Shown: positions 55,332 through 62,579 of the stretch, piece by piece
Numbering within the stretch: position 1 is the first letter of the stretch
Layout of the letters: each line of letters begins with the position of its first letter
From: Flavobacterium hibernum
Lineage (GTDB): Bacteria > Bacteroidota > Bacteroidia > Flavobacteriales > Flavobacteriaceae
Reading direction: 5' to 3'
DNA: 64,000 bases
Assembly: GCF_000832125.1 (NCBI RefSeq)
Contig: NZ_JPRK01000005.1
Location: forward strand, 310,001 to 374,000
Position numbers and translations under genes: made by a program
The notes under the pieces: generated by a model
What the model was told of the DNA's origin: nothing
Databases searched by the model: none
The model's input: only the letters and a program-made list of their open reading frames with translations

Positions 55332-56915
55332 TCAGCCGATCCAAATTTTACTTTTTACCAAAATCATGGTTTGTCTCAAATGCTGGTTACACGCAATCAG
55401 AACAATCAGAACAACAAGACCGTAACCTACAATGGTATAAATTTCCATATCGGCCAATAAAGTGGCTTGTTTGGCAACGGTTCCAAAAACTTTTTTCAAG
55501 GCCAAAGTATTCGCATTATCTGCCGAATATCCTTTTGCTATAAAACTCTGCGCCGTTGCGGTTATGGTTTGTTGCGCTTCGGGATTTTCGCCAGTTATGA
55601 ATTGACTTAGTTTTAAAAAGTGTTTTTTATTCAAGAATACTGTTGCATTTTGCATGACGCAAAAACCAATTGTACTTCCCCAGAAACGCCCCGAAACCCC
55701 AACAATTCCAGATGAAACCGCCATATTTGCCGGAACCGAAGATGTGGTAAACAAGATTAACGGAACGAATAAAAACCCAACTCCTACACCTTGCAAAACA
55801 TACGGAATGATAATATCTGATAAAGCTACATCGGGTACAAAAAGAAACGTAAACCAAAAGTGAAACACCGCTATAAGCGTAAAACCAACGATAAAAATGA
55901 CTTTAGTCGAAACGGATTTCATCAGGAAAAAAGCGGCAAGAATTAATCCAATTACATTTCCTAATCCGTTTATGTATTGTACGCCCGCAACTCGGGAAGG
56001 ATCCCAATTCCAGATCGAAAACATTGCCGAATGACAAAGACTCAGCGTTGCTCTACTGATGTAAAAAAGAAAAAACAATAAAAAGCCAATGCGCAAATTG
56101 GCATATTTAAAAACTTCAAAATTAAAAGTGGGTCTTTTTACCAAAAGCTCTTTAAATATGAATAATCCTCCTGTAATCAAGGCAATCATTAACATTAAAA
56201 CCATTTGCGACGACTCGAACCAATATTTCTTTTCGGCATAAACAAAAAAGTATGCTCCGCAAAGAATTGCCGTTAAAACCAAAATATAACTCATCCAGTC
56301 GATTTGATACAACGGAATTTTCTTTGTAATTCTGTGTCCACGAAAAGTAACCAAGATCAGGAAAACATTTAGAACCTGAAGTCCGCCCGAAACATACAAC
56401 ATGTATTTCCAATCGTAATTATCCAGAAACCAAACGGCAATATTCATAATAAACGGCGTTGACAATAACAATGAACCATAATAGAATGAAAAACCAATTA
56501 TAATAGCGTTTTTAGAATTAAACTGCTCTATTAACAATTGTCTGATTGTGATTACCGGAAGCGCCATCAGGATTCCCTCGGCAACTCTTAGCAATAAAAA
56601 AAGATAAAAATTGGTAATATAGGCCGATGATATAATCGTAATTCCAATTACGGAATATACGGCCATGAGGTAATTTTTTGCGGGGAAAAAACTCGAAAAT
56701 CTACTTTCGATTAAAATCGTTGCCAGCAGAGTTCCATAGGTAACGCACATCGCAAACTGCAAATCTTCGGGCTCAATGTCCAGAAAACTTGCTGCGTATG
56801 TTACGTTTGAAGTATAAACTCCCAATAAAATCATGGAATGTAGCAAACAGACAAACAAAATAATAATGATTGCCCACTTGGGAACCCAGGATTTAAAAAT
56901 ACTTTTATCTTCCAT
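55332..56915 (-). CDS. DHA2/EmrB-like MFS multidrug efflux protein
   Basis: This 527-residue inner-membrane protein has about 14 predicted helices. It is taken from the ATG at 56915 (MEDKSIFKSWVPKW), 1 bp after the HlyD stop; an ATG six codons earlier would overlap that gene by 17 bp. Segments such as MALPVITIRQLLIEQFNSKN and GVSGRFWGSTIGFCVMQNA are typical of DHA2-type antiporters. Together with the membrane-fusion and TolC proteins it should pump drugs out by proton antiport. It is the last gene of the operon. Confidence 0.88.
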   Translation of the reverse strand: MEDKSIFKSWVPKWAIIIILFVCLLHSMILLGVYTSNVTYAASFLDIEPEDLQFAMCVTYGTLLATILIESRFSSFFPAKNYLMAVYSVIGITIISSAYITNFYLFLLLRVAEGILMALPVITIRQLLIEQFNSKNAIIIGFSFYYGSLLLSTPFIMNIAVWFLDNYDWKYMLYVSGGLQVLNVFLILVTFRGHRITKKIPLYQIDWMSYILVLTAILCGAYFFVYAEKKYWFESSQMVLMLMIALITGGLFIFKELLVKRPTFNFEVFKYANLRIGFLLFFLFYISRATLSLCHSAMFSIWNWDPSRVAGVQYINGLGNVIGLILAAFFLMKSVSTKVIFIVGFTLIAVFHFWFTFLFVPDVALSDIIIPYVLQGVGVGFLFVPLILFTTSSVPANMAVSSGIVGVSGRFWGSTIGFCVMQNATVFLNKKHFLKLSQFITGENPEAQQTITATAQSFIAKGYSADNANTLALKKVFGTVAKQATLLADMEIYTIVGYGLVVLIVLIACNQHLRQTMILVKSKIWIG

Positions 56916-56916
56916 T

Positions 56917-57969
56917 TTAGTGGTGTTCGGCAATAACAGTAATATTCATTCCGGCTCTTAAAAAGTCAGCTTGCTTATTAACATCTTTTAGTTGAATTCT
57001 AACTGGAATTCTTTGTTCAATTTTCACGAAGTTTCCTGTTGCATTATCTGGAGGCAATAACGAAAAACGCGCGCCACTTGCTGGAGACAATGATGTTATG
57101 ATTCCTGTAAATTCTTTTCCATCAATAGCATCAGCCTTAATTTTTACTTCCTGACCAATGGTTAAATACTGCAATTGTGTTTCTTTAAAATTGGCTGTAA
57201 TCCATTTTTCTTTACTCACAATAGAAAGTAACGACTGTCCTTCCTTAACCATTTGCCCTGGTTGTAAAGTTCTTTTTCCAACCCAACCGTCATAAGGTGC
57301 AGTAATTATGGTATACGATAAAAACAATGCAGCATTGTCTGCCACCGCTTGTTTTGAAGCAATATTGGTTTGCGTAGTGGGAACGTTTGCCTGTGCTTGA
57401 GAAGTACTTAAATTAGAGGCCTGAATTCTGTCTCGCATTTCTTGAAAATGAGCTTGCGCCGATTCGTAATCTGCTTTAACTTTTTCTAATTGTTGAGATG
57501 TTGCCGCTTCGTCTTTTACCAACGCTTTGTACCTGTCATACTCTAATTTGGTTTTCCAAAGGTTGGTTTTGGCAACAGCCAATTGCGACTCGCCAATTGT
57601 GGTTGTACTAGCAGTTGTCGCCACATTTTTCTCGGCCACAACACTACTTTGTTTCGCATTTTGAACATCGGCAAGAGCCACATTCAATTTCGATTTGTAT
57701 TCTCTATTATCGATTACAACCAAAGTATCTCCTTTATGTACAAACTGATTTTCATCAAAACGAACTTCCTGTACATAACCCGTAATTCTCGACATAATGG
57801 GCGTTACATATTGCTCGATCTGAGCGTCATTAGTTTCTTCGTGATTCCTGTTGAACACATAAAACCAAATCCCTAAAGTGATTCCGCTTACAACCAATAT
57901 GCAAGCAATAATTGTTATTAATACATGAAACGTTCTGTTTCTTCTAGTTTCATTTTTTATCTTAACCAT
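56917..57969 (-). CDS. HlyD/EmrA-like membrane-fusion protein
   Basis: This 350-residue protein has an N-terminal helix (about 15-35), then NDAQIEQYVTPIMSRITGYV, the biotinyl-lipoyl-like start of EmrA/HlyD proteins, a coiled-coil hairpin at about 90-200 and TAPYDGWVGKRTLQPGQMV on the return strand. It bridges the MFS pump and the outer-membrane channel. Gene order is TolC, this gene, MFS. A 112-bp repeat-filled gap separates it from the TolC gene. Confidence 0.92.
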   Translation of the reverse strand: MVKIKNETRRNRTFHVLITIIACILVVSGITLGIWFYVFNRNHEETNDAQIEQYVTPIMSRITGYVQEVRFDENQFVHKGDTLVVIDNREYKSKLNVALADVQNAKQSSVVAEKNVATTASTTTIGESQLAVAKTNLWKTKLEYDRYKALVKDEAATSQQLEKVKADYESAQAHFQEMRDRIQASNLSTSQAQANVPTTQTNIASKQAVADNAALFLSYTIITAPYDGWVGKRTLQPGQMVKEGQSLLSIVSKEKWITANFKETQLQYLTIGQEVKIKADAIDGKEFTGIITSLSPASGARFSLLPPDNATGNFVKIEQRIPVRIQLKDVNKQADFLRAGMNITVIAEHH

Positions 57970-57985
57970 AATAAACTTTATATCT

Positions 57986-58080
57986 ATTTTCTTTATTCTG
58001 TTTTCTAAACTCTATTCTCTTGCCTCTAGCTTCTTGCCTCTATTCTCTTTATTCTCTTTATTCTAGCTTCTTACCTCTAA
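57986..58080. repeat. Degenerate tandem repeat of TCTATTCTCTT-type words
   Basis: The tract between the TolC and HlyD genes repeats words such as GCCTCTAGCTTCTTGCCTCT and TTTATTCTCTTTATTCT. It shows no coding potential. Confidence 0.7.
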
Positions 58081-58081
58081 C

Positions 58082-59440
58082 TTAAATCTGATCCGGCATT
58101 ATACCCGCAGTATGCAGCAATTCGTAATGTTTTAAAATCGCATCCAATCTGGTAGAAATTTTATTGTATTTTGCCTGAAGCAAAGCATTATCTGCATCGA
58201 CCATTTCTGTAATTAAAACCAATTGGTTTAAATATTTCAGTTTTACGATTCGATAATTTTCATTGGCCAAATCCAAAGCTTTATCTACAACCACAAATTT
58301 TTCGAGGATTTCCTGGTATTGCGTATGCTCTTTAAAAAGCTTATCCTGAATTTCATCTTTTACAATTTCTGTTTGCATTTTTTGCCATTCGATTTTCGTA
58401 TTCGCCTGATCTACTTTTGTTTTGTTTTTATACAAAGCCGAAAGATCAAAATGCACCTCGACACCTACTTGTCCTAAAGTGTACAAATATGGATTTGGTG
58501 GAAAAAATTTATAGTTTGGATAATAAAAACCATAGTTTCCAAAGAAGTTTACTGTTGGCAAATAATTTGCTTTCACCAGTTTTAATTCCGTTTTTTTAAT
58601 GTCTAATTCCTGACTAGCCATTCTCATTTCTTCATTATGAAAAGCTTTTTCCAAATAATAATCATACGGATCCAAACCATTCATTTCGTCAAGATTGGCA
58701 GCCGTATCGATTGCTATTTCTTCGCTTTCTGGAATCTGAATCAAAGTTTTCAGGTCATGCAGCGCGATTTTTATATTTTTAGAATTTGTAAGCGCGCTCA
58801 ATTCACGATCAGAAAGCTGCAACTCAGCTCTAATGACTTCGTTTTTGGTCACCGTTCCGTGTTTTTGTAACGACTGAACTTCTTTTAATCGGCTTTTTTC
58901 TTCTTTAATGTTTTCTTCAAATATTTTCTGAAGTTCCATCATTTTATAAATCGCCAAGTAATTAGCCACAACCTCAAGCTCAATATCATTTTGAGTCTTT
59001 TCGGTTTTTATTTTGGCAATTTCATTTTCTTGATTGGCAATTTTAATAGCGTTGTTAATCTTGTTTCCGGCATAAATTGGCATTTTAAAAGTCGAATTCA
59101 CCTCGTAAATTTCAGGAATCGCTTTCGTGACTTCTTTGTCTTTCAAGAAACCGCTTCCTTTAAATTCTGTAATATTGGTAATTCTGGAATACACACCGTT
59201 TAATTCGATATCTGGTAAACGGAGTTCTTTTCTTTCTTTAATGTTTTGCTCTGAAAGCGTTGTCTCTAAATGAGATCTAAGGATTTTTTTATTGTTTTCT
59301 TTTGCCAGTTTCACCGCTTCGTTTAAAGAAACCGAATGAATTTCCTGAGCTTGCAAACCATTGAATGTTAATACGATTAAAAATACTAACAAGCTTTTGA
59401 GAAAACAATCTTCTGTAGAATTTGTTGTTTTAAGGAACAT
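58082..59440 (-). CDS. TolC-family outer-membrane efflux protein
   Basis: This 452-residue protein is started at the ATG at 59440; a TTG nine codons earlier is less likely. A signal peptide (ending GLQAQ) is followed by two OEP repeats: SLNEAVKLAKENNKKILRSH near the start, and later repeats with KLVKANYLPTVNFFGNYGFY and KLKYLNQLVLITEMVDADNA. It forms the outer-membrane channel of the efflux complex. It is first in the operon with the HlyD and MFS genes. Confidence 0.92.
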   Translation of the reverse strand: MFLKTTNSTEDCFLKSLLVFLIVLTFNGLQAQEIHSVSLNEAVKLAKENNKKILRSHLETTLSEQNIKERKELRLPDIELNGVYSRITNITEFKGSGFLKDKEVTKAIPEIYEVNSTFKMPIYAGNKINNAIKIANQENEIAKIKTEKTQNDIELEVVANYLAIYKMMELQKIFEENIKEEKSRLKEVQSLQKHGTVTKNEVIRAELQLSDRELSALTNSKNIKIALHDLKTLIQIPESEEIAIDTAANLDEMNGLDPYDYYLEKAFHNEEMRMASQELDIKKTELKLVKANYLPTVNFFGNYGFYYPNYKFFPPNPYLYTLGQVGVEVHFDLSALYKNKTKVDQANTKIEWQKMQTEIVKDEIQDKLFKEHTQYQEILEKFVVVDKALDLANENYRIVKLKYLNQLVLITEMVDADNALLQAKYNKISTRLDAILKHYELLHTAGIMPDQI

Positions 59441-59755
59441 GAATATATAAATAATTTTATGATGCAAAGTTCCTGCATTTTTTTCGTGACTGATAATTCT
59501 AAAAAGCCAACAACATATTCATTTCGGACAAATGTTAAAATATTATTTTCCGAAAACGTTATATTAAACTACTGAAAAGCAAATTGTTATAAAATTTATT
59601 TTATTTATAATATCTCACGCAGATTTAAAAGGATTTAAGCAGATTTTACCTTTTATAATCCGTTAATCAAGTAATTATATGTAAAATTGACTCAAATCTG
59701 CAGGATCTGTGTGAAATATTTTTTAAGTATCAATAAATCTGCATGAAGTAAAAAA
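59441..59755. repeat. Gap between AraC and efflux genes with a hairpin repeat
   Basis: An imperfect inverted repeat (TCTCACGCAGATTTAAAAGG at 59613-59632, with CAAATCTGCAGGATCTGTGT at 59694-59713) lies on the AraC side. The AT-rich part nearest the TolC gene should hold its promoter, but no exact TAnnTTTG with spacing was found. Confidence 0.55.
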
Positions 59756-60577
59756 CTATTTTCCGTACAAAATATCCTCTCCGTTTAAGTAATCAGAGGG
59801 TCTTTGTCCTAAAATCTTGAAGAAAGTATTACTAAATGTTGGAACACTGTTATAACCAACTTCTTGGGCTACCTCTTTTACAGAAAGTTTTCTTTCCAGC
59901 AAAAGTTCGATTGCTTTTAAAATACGTCGAATAGTATAATACTGAATAAAAGACATTTTAAGATCTTTTTGAAACAAGCGATACAAAGAGCGTTCGCTGT
60001 AACCAAATTGATGCGCCACATCTGCAAACAAAATGGTTTCACCCAAATTATTCTCGATATAACGTAGAATTTTACCTAAGCGTGCATCTTTTGGCAAAGG
60101 AAGCTCTAAAGGTAAATTTGTCAAACATATTTGCGGAAGAATCGCTTTAATAGCTTTTGCGATGACAAAATTGGGCGAACCTTTTTTTAAATCACCACTC
60201 CATTGATTGGTAAAAAGCATCATTTGAAGCAGTAAATTATTTACCGGATAAATACCTTCGTTTTGATAAAACGGATCTTCGTTTTTTTCTACAGGAAAAT
60301 ACAAGTTTCGCATCATCACGTTTTCAGACTTTGGCTGAATACTGTGTTCGACTTCACTCGGAATCCATATAAAATGTCTCGCGGGCAAAAAATAAGTTTT
60401 GGTTTCGGTAGTTACAAAAACAACATCGCCCTCGGCATATAGCATTTGTGCTTTGTCGTGTTTGTGCGTCGGAATCAGCAATTCGCCCATTACATCATGA
60501 TAACAGTAAATGCTTTTTTTATCGGCATCTACTTTTTTAATGTAATACTTATCTACTTTGTGTCCCGATTGTTCCAT
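59756..60577 (-). CDS. AraC-family transcriptional regulator
   Basis: This 273-residue protein has an N-terminal cupin-like sensing part (about 30-110, with PARHFIWIPSEVEHSI) and a C-terminal AraC double helix-turn-helix at about 170-268, including FADVAHQFGYSERSLYRLFQ and VKEVAQEVGYNSVPTFSNTF. It sits directly upstream of the efflux operon on the same strand and is the natural candidate regulator. The inducer is unknown. Confidence 0.92.
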   Translation of the reverse strand: MEQSGHKVDKYYIKKVDADKKSIYCYHDVMGELLIPTHKHDKAQMLYAEGDVVFVTTETKTYFLPARHFIWIPSEVEHSIQPKSENVMMRNLYFPVEKNEDPFYQNEGIYPVNNLLLQMMLFTNQWSGDLKKGSPNFVIAKAIKAILPQICLTNLPLELPLPKDARLGKILRYIENNLGETILFADVAHQFGYSERSLYRLFQKDLKMSFIQYYTIRRILKAIELLLERKLSVKEVAQEVGYNSVPTFSNTFFKILGQRPSDYLNGEDILYGK

Positions 60578-60639
60578 TGAAGTTTAATACGACGGTTTTG
60601 TGCTATTAAATATAGTAAGAATAATATAAATTGTGATGG

Positions 60640-60716
60640 TTTAACCGCAAAGAGCGCAAGGTAAAAACGCAAAGTTCGCAAAGCTTAATTAAAACTTTGC
60701 GAACTTTGCAGTTAAA
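60640..60716. repeat. GCAAAGTTCGCAAAG-type palindrome
   Basis: TAACCGCAAAGAGCGCAAGG, then CGCAAAGTTCGCAAAGC paired with CTTTGCGAACTTTGCAG. Same family as 17081-17222. Confidence 0.8.
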
Positions 60717-60726
60717 TCATAAAAAC

Positions 60727-60758
60727 AAAAAAGCCTTTCCGTTAAGAAAGGCTTCTTC
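60727..60758 (-). terminator. Terminator of tRNA-Asp copy 1
   Basis: The stem AAGCCTTTC with GAAAGGCTT (6-nt loop) has its T tract on the minus strand. Confidence 0.85.
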
Positions 60759-60766
60759 CAATATTG

Positions 60767-60840
60767 CGGTCTGGACGGGACTCGAACCCGCGACCCCATG
60801 CGTGACAGGCATGTATTCTAACCAACTGAACTACCAAACC
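60767..60840 (-). tRNA. tRNA-Asp (anticodon GUC), copy 1
   Basis: Read on the minus strand, acceptor GGTTTGG pairs with CCAGACC. The anticodon arm CATGC-CTGTCAC-GCATG gives GTC. The T arm CGCGGGTTCGAGTCCCG is canonical. 74 nt with no encoded CCA. Confidence 0.96.
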
Positions 60841-60857
60841 GTGCGTTATTGCGAGTG

Positions 60858-60887
60858 CAAAAATACAACAGAATTTCGTTTCTGCAA
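60858..60887 (-). promoter_or_regulatory. Promoter of tRNA-Asp copy 1
   Basis: The -7 TATTTTTG (60865-60858) and -33 TTG (60887-60885) have a 19-bp spacer, with the same layout and surrounding words as copy 2. Confidence 0.75.
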
Positions 60888-61453
60888 GGGTTTTTTACGA
60901 ATAAAATTAAAGAAATTTTTAATACGCTGATTTTAAATAAATTCCAAACCATCAAAATTTCAAATTTCAATCGAATCTGTGCTTCTTTCCCAATGCTTGA
61001 GTTTTTTACTATTATTTTTCGCACAAATTAACACGTCTTATTTTAAAACATTGCCAGTAGTTTCAATCATTAAAACACTAGAAAATATTCAATCTTGTCA
61101 TTTTGACCGAAGGGAGAAATCACATAAGAAACTTCGCAAAGTATATTTTCAATCTGTATCTATCAACGAGTTTGATTTCTCCCCTTTGTTCGAAATGACA
61201 AACTATACCTTAAAATTGAAATTTATCAATTTCTTAAAATAAAAAATCCGCAAAGCTTAAAAAAAACTTTGCGGACTTTGCGTTCCCGATAGCTATCGGG
61301 ATAGCGCTCTTAGCGTTTAAATCAAAAGTGTCTTAAATCAAAAAAGCCATCCACAAAAGTGGAAAGCTTTTCATTGGTCTAACTACTAAACCAGCTACGA
61401 GTTACAAAGTCGTAGCAAACAACACAACTAATCTTAGATACCGTATTTGGGCA
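60888..61453. repeat. Spacer between the tRNA-Asp units
   Basis: This 566-bp spacer holds AT-rich sequence to 61095, a TGTCATTTTGACCGAAGGGA palindrome (61096-61200) and a GCAAAG-type element (61243-61320) containing the perfect palindrome CCCGATAGCTATCGGG. It ends with the possible tRNA remnant described separately. No protein gene was accepted. Confidence 0.75.
61340..61392 (-). pseudogene. Possible deleted tRNA-Asp remnant with terminator
   Basis: On the minus strand 61392-61376 reads GGTTTAGTAGTTAGACC. Its first 12 nt match the 5' end of tRNA-Asp at 11 of 12 positions (GGTTTGGTAGTT), and AGACC matches the 3' acceptor end. A terminator-like hairpin follows (61340-61371) as in the intact copies. 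It could be an internally deleted third copy, or coincidence. Confidence 0.3.
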
Positions 61454-61485
61454 AAAAAGCCTTTCTGTTACGAAAGGCTTTTCCC
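61454..61485 (-). terminator. Terminator of tRNA-Asp copy 2
   Basis: The stem AAGCCTTTC with GAAAGGCTT, loop TGTTAC, has a T tract on the minus strand; nearly identical to copy 1. Confidence 0.85.
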
Positions 61486-61492
61486 AATATTG

Positions 61493-61566
61493 CGGTCTGG
61501 ACGGGACTCGAACCCGCGACCCCATGCGTGACAGGCATGTATTCTAACCAACTGAACTACCAAACC
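61493..61566 (-). tRNA. tRNA-Asp (anticodon GUC), copy 2
   Basis: Same 74-nt sequence as copy 1, with anticodon GTC in the loop CTGTCAC, and the same acceptor, D and T arms. Confidence 0.96.
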
Positions 61567-61584
61567 TCTGCGTTATTGCGGTTG

Positions 61585-61614
61585 CAAAGATAGTACAGAA
61601 TTTCATTTCTGCAA
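61585..61614 (-). promoter_or_regulatory. Promoter of tRNA-Asp copy 2
   Basis: The -7 TATCTTTG (61592-61585) and -33 TTG (61614-61612) have a 19-bp spacer. Confidence 0.75.
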
Positions 61615-61652
61615 GCCTTTTGCTAAAAAAAATTAAAATTATTTTTGAACAT

Positions 61653-62579
61653 TTAGCCAAAGTTTTGTTTTTCAACCAAATATGTAGTCAATATTTTTTC
61701 AAAATTATCGCCAACATTCACCGGAACGTACTTAATTTGGTTCTTTGCACAGGTTAAAGCCAGATTTTTAAAATAGGCTTCTGCCCTTTTTTCATATTCT
61801 ACTTTTACATTATCGGCAAAAATAGATACTTCTTCACCTGATTCTAAGTCGATAAACTTTCTTGGTGCATTGTCAAAATCAAATTTAAGCTCTGTCTTAT
61901 TATCAACAACATGAAACAAAACTACTTTATGTTTATTGTGTTTAAGATGCTGCAAGGCATTAAAAAGCTTTTCGTCATCCTCTGACTGAAACATATCAGT
62001 AAACAAGATAATCATCGAACGGCGGTGCATTTTCTCCGCAATTTGATGTAGGTAAGTAATTGTATCTGTGCTTTTTTTAACTTTTGGCTGTTCTAATAAT
62101 TGCTCTAATTTATTAAGCAACATTCTATGATGGCGATCGCTCCCTTTTTCTGGAGCATAATATTCGTAACTGTCCGAGAAAACACTTAAACCTACAGCAT
62201 CTCGTTGTTTCTTTAAAATATTCATTAAAACCGCCGAAGCCAAAACTGCAAAACCAATCTTCTTTTCATAAAAAGGCTGATTCGATTTTAGTTCAGGATA
62301 ATGCATCGACGACGAATTATCGACAATAAGATGACATCGCATATTGGTTTCTTCCTCAAAACGTTTCGTATACAAACGATCTGTTTTAGCAAACAGCTTC
62401 CAATCGATGTGTTTGGTACTTTCTCCGGCATTATAAACTTTATGCTCCGAAAACTCTGCCGAAAATCCATGAAACGGACTCTTGTGCATTCCGGATATAA
62501 AACCTTCTACAACTTGATTGGCCAACATTTCGAGATGCTGAAAACTGGAGACTTTCTCTATTTCCGATTCGATTTTCAT
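61653..62579 (-). CDS. DUF58 protein (von Willebrand A-like)
   Basis: This 308-residue protein has the DUF58 start FHGFSAEFSEHKVYNAGEST and DWKLFAKTDRLYTKRFEEET, then a vWA-like fold with the metal-site motif DNSSS (Asp87, Ser89, Ser91) and IILFTDMFQSEDDEKLF. In Bacteroidota such proteins commonly belong to MoxR/BatA-type clusters, but the visible neighbour here is an aminopeptidase. The start overlaps the stop of the upstream gene by 4 bp, so the two are coupled. Role unknown. Confidence 0.88.
   Translation of the reverse strand: MKIESEIEKVSSFQHLEMLANQVVEGFISGMHKSPFHGFSAEFSEHKVYNAGESTKHIDWKLFAKTDRLYTKRFEEETNMRCHLIVDNSSSMHYPELKSNQPFYEKKIGFAVLASAVLMNILKKQRDAVGLSVFSDSYEYYAPEKGSDRHHRMLLNKLEQLLEQPKVKKSTDTITYLHQIAEKMHRRSMIILFTDMFQSEDDEKLFNALQHLKHNKHKVVLFHVVDNKTELKFDFDNAPRKFIDLESGEEVSIFADNVKVEYEKRAEAYFKNLALTCAKNQIKYVPVNVGDNFEKILTTYLVEKQNFG

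Noticed and set aside
60697..61031. Short frames over and around the first tRNA-Asp gene
   Set aside because: They run through the tRNA, its terminator and promoter, and have no homology features.
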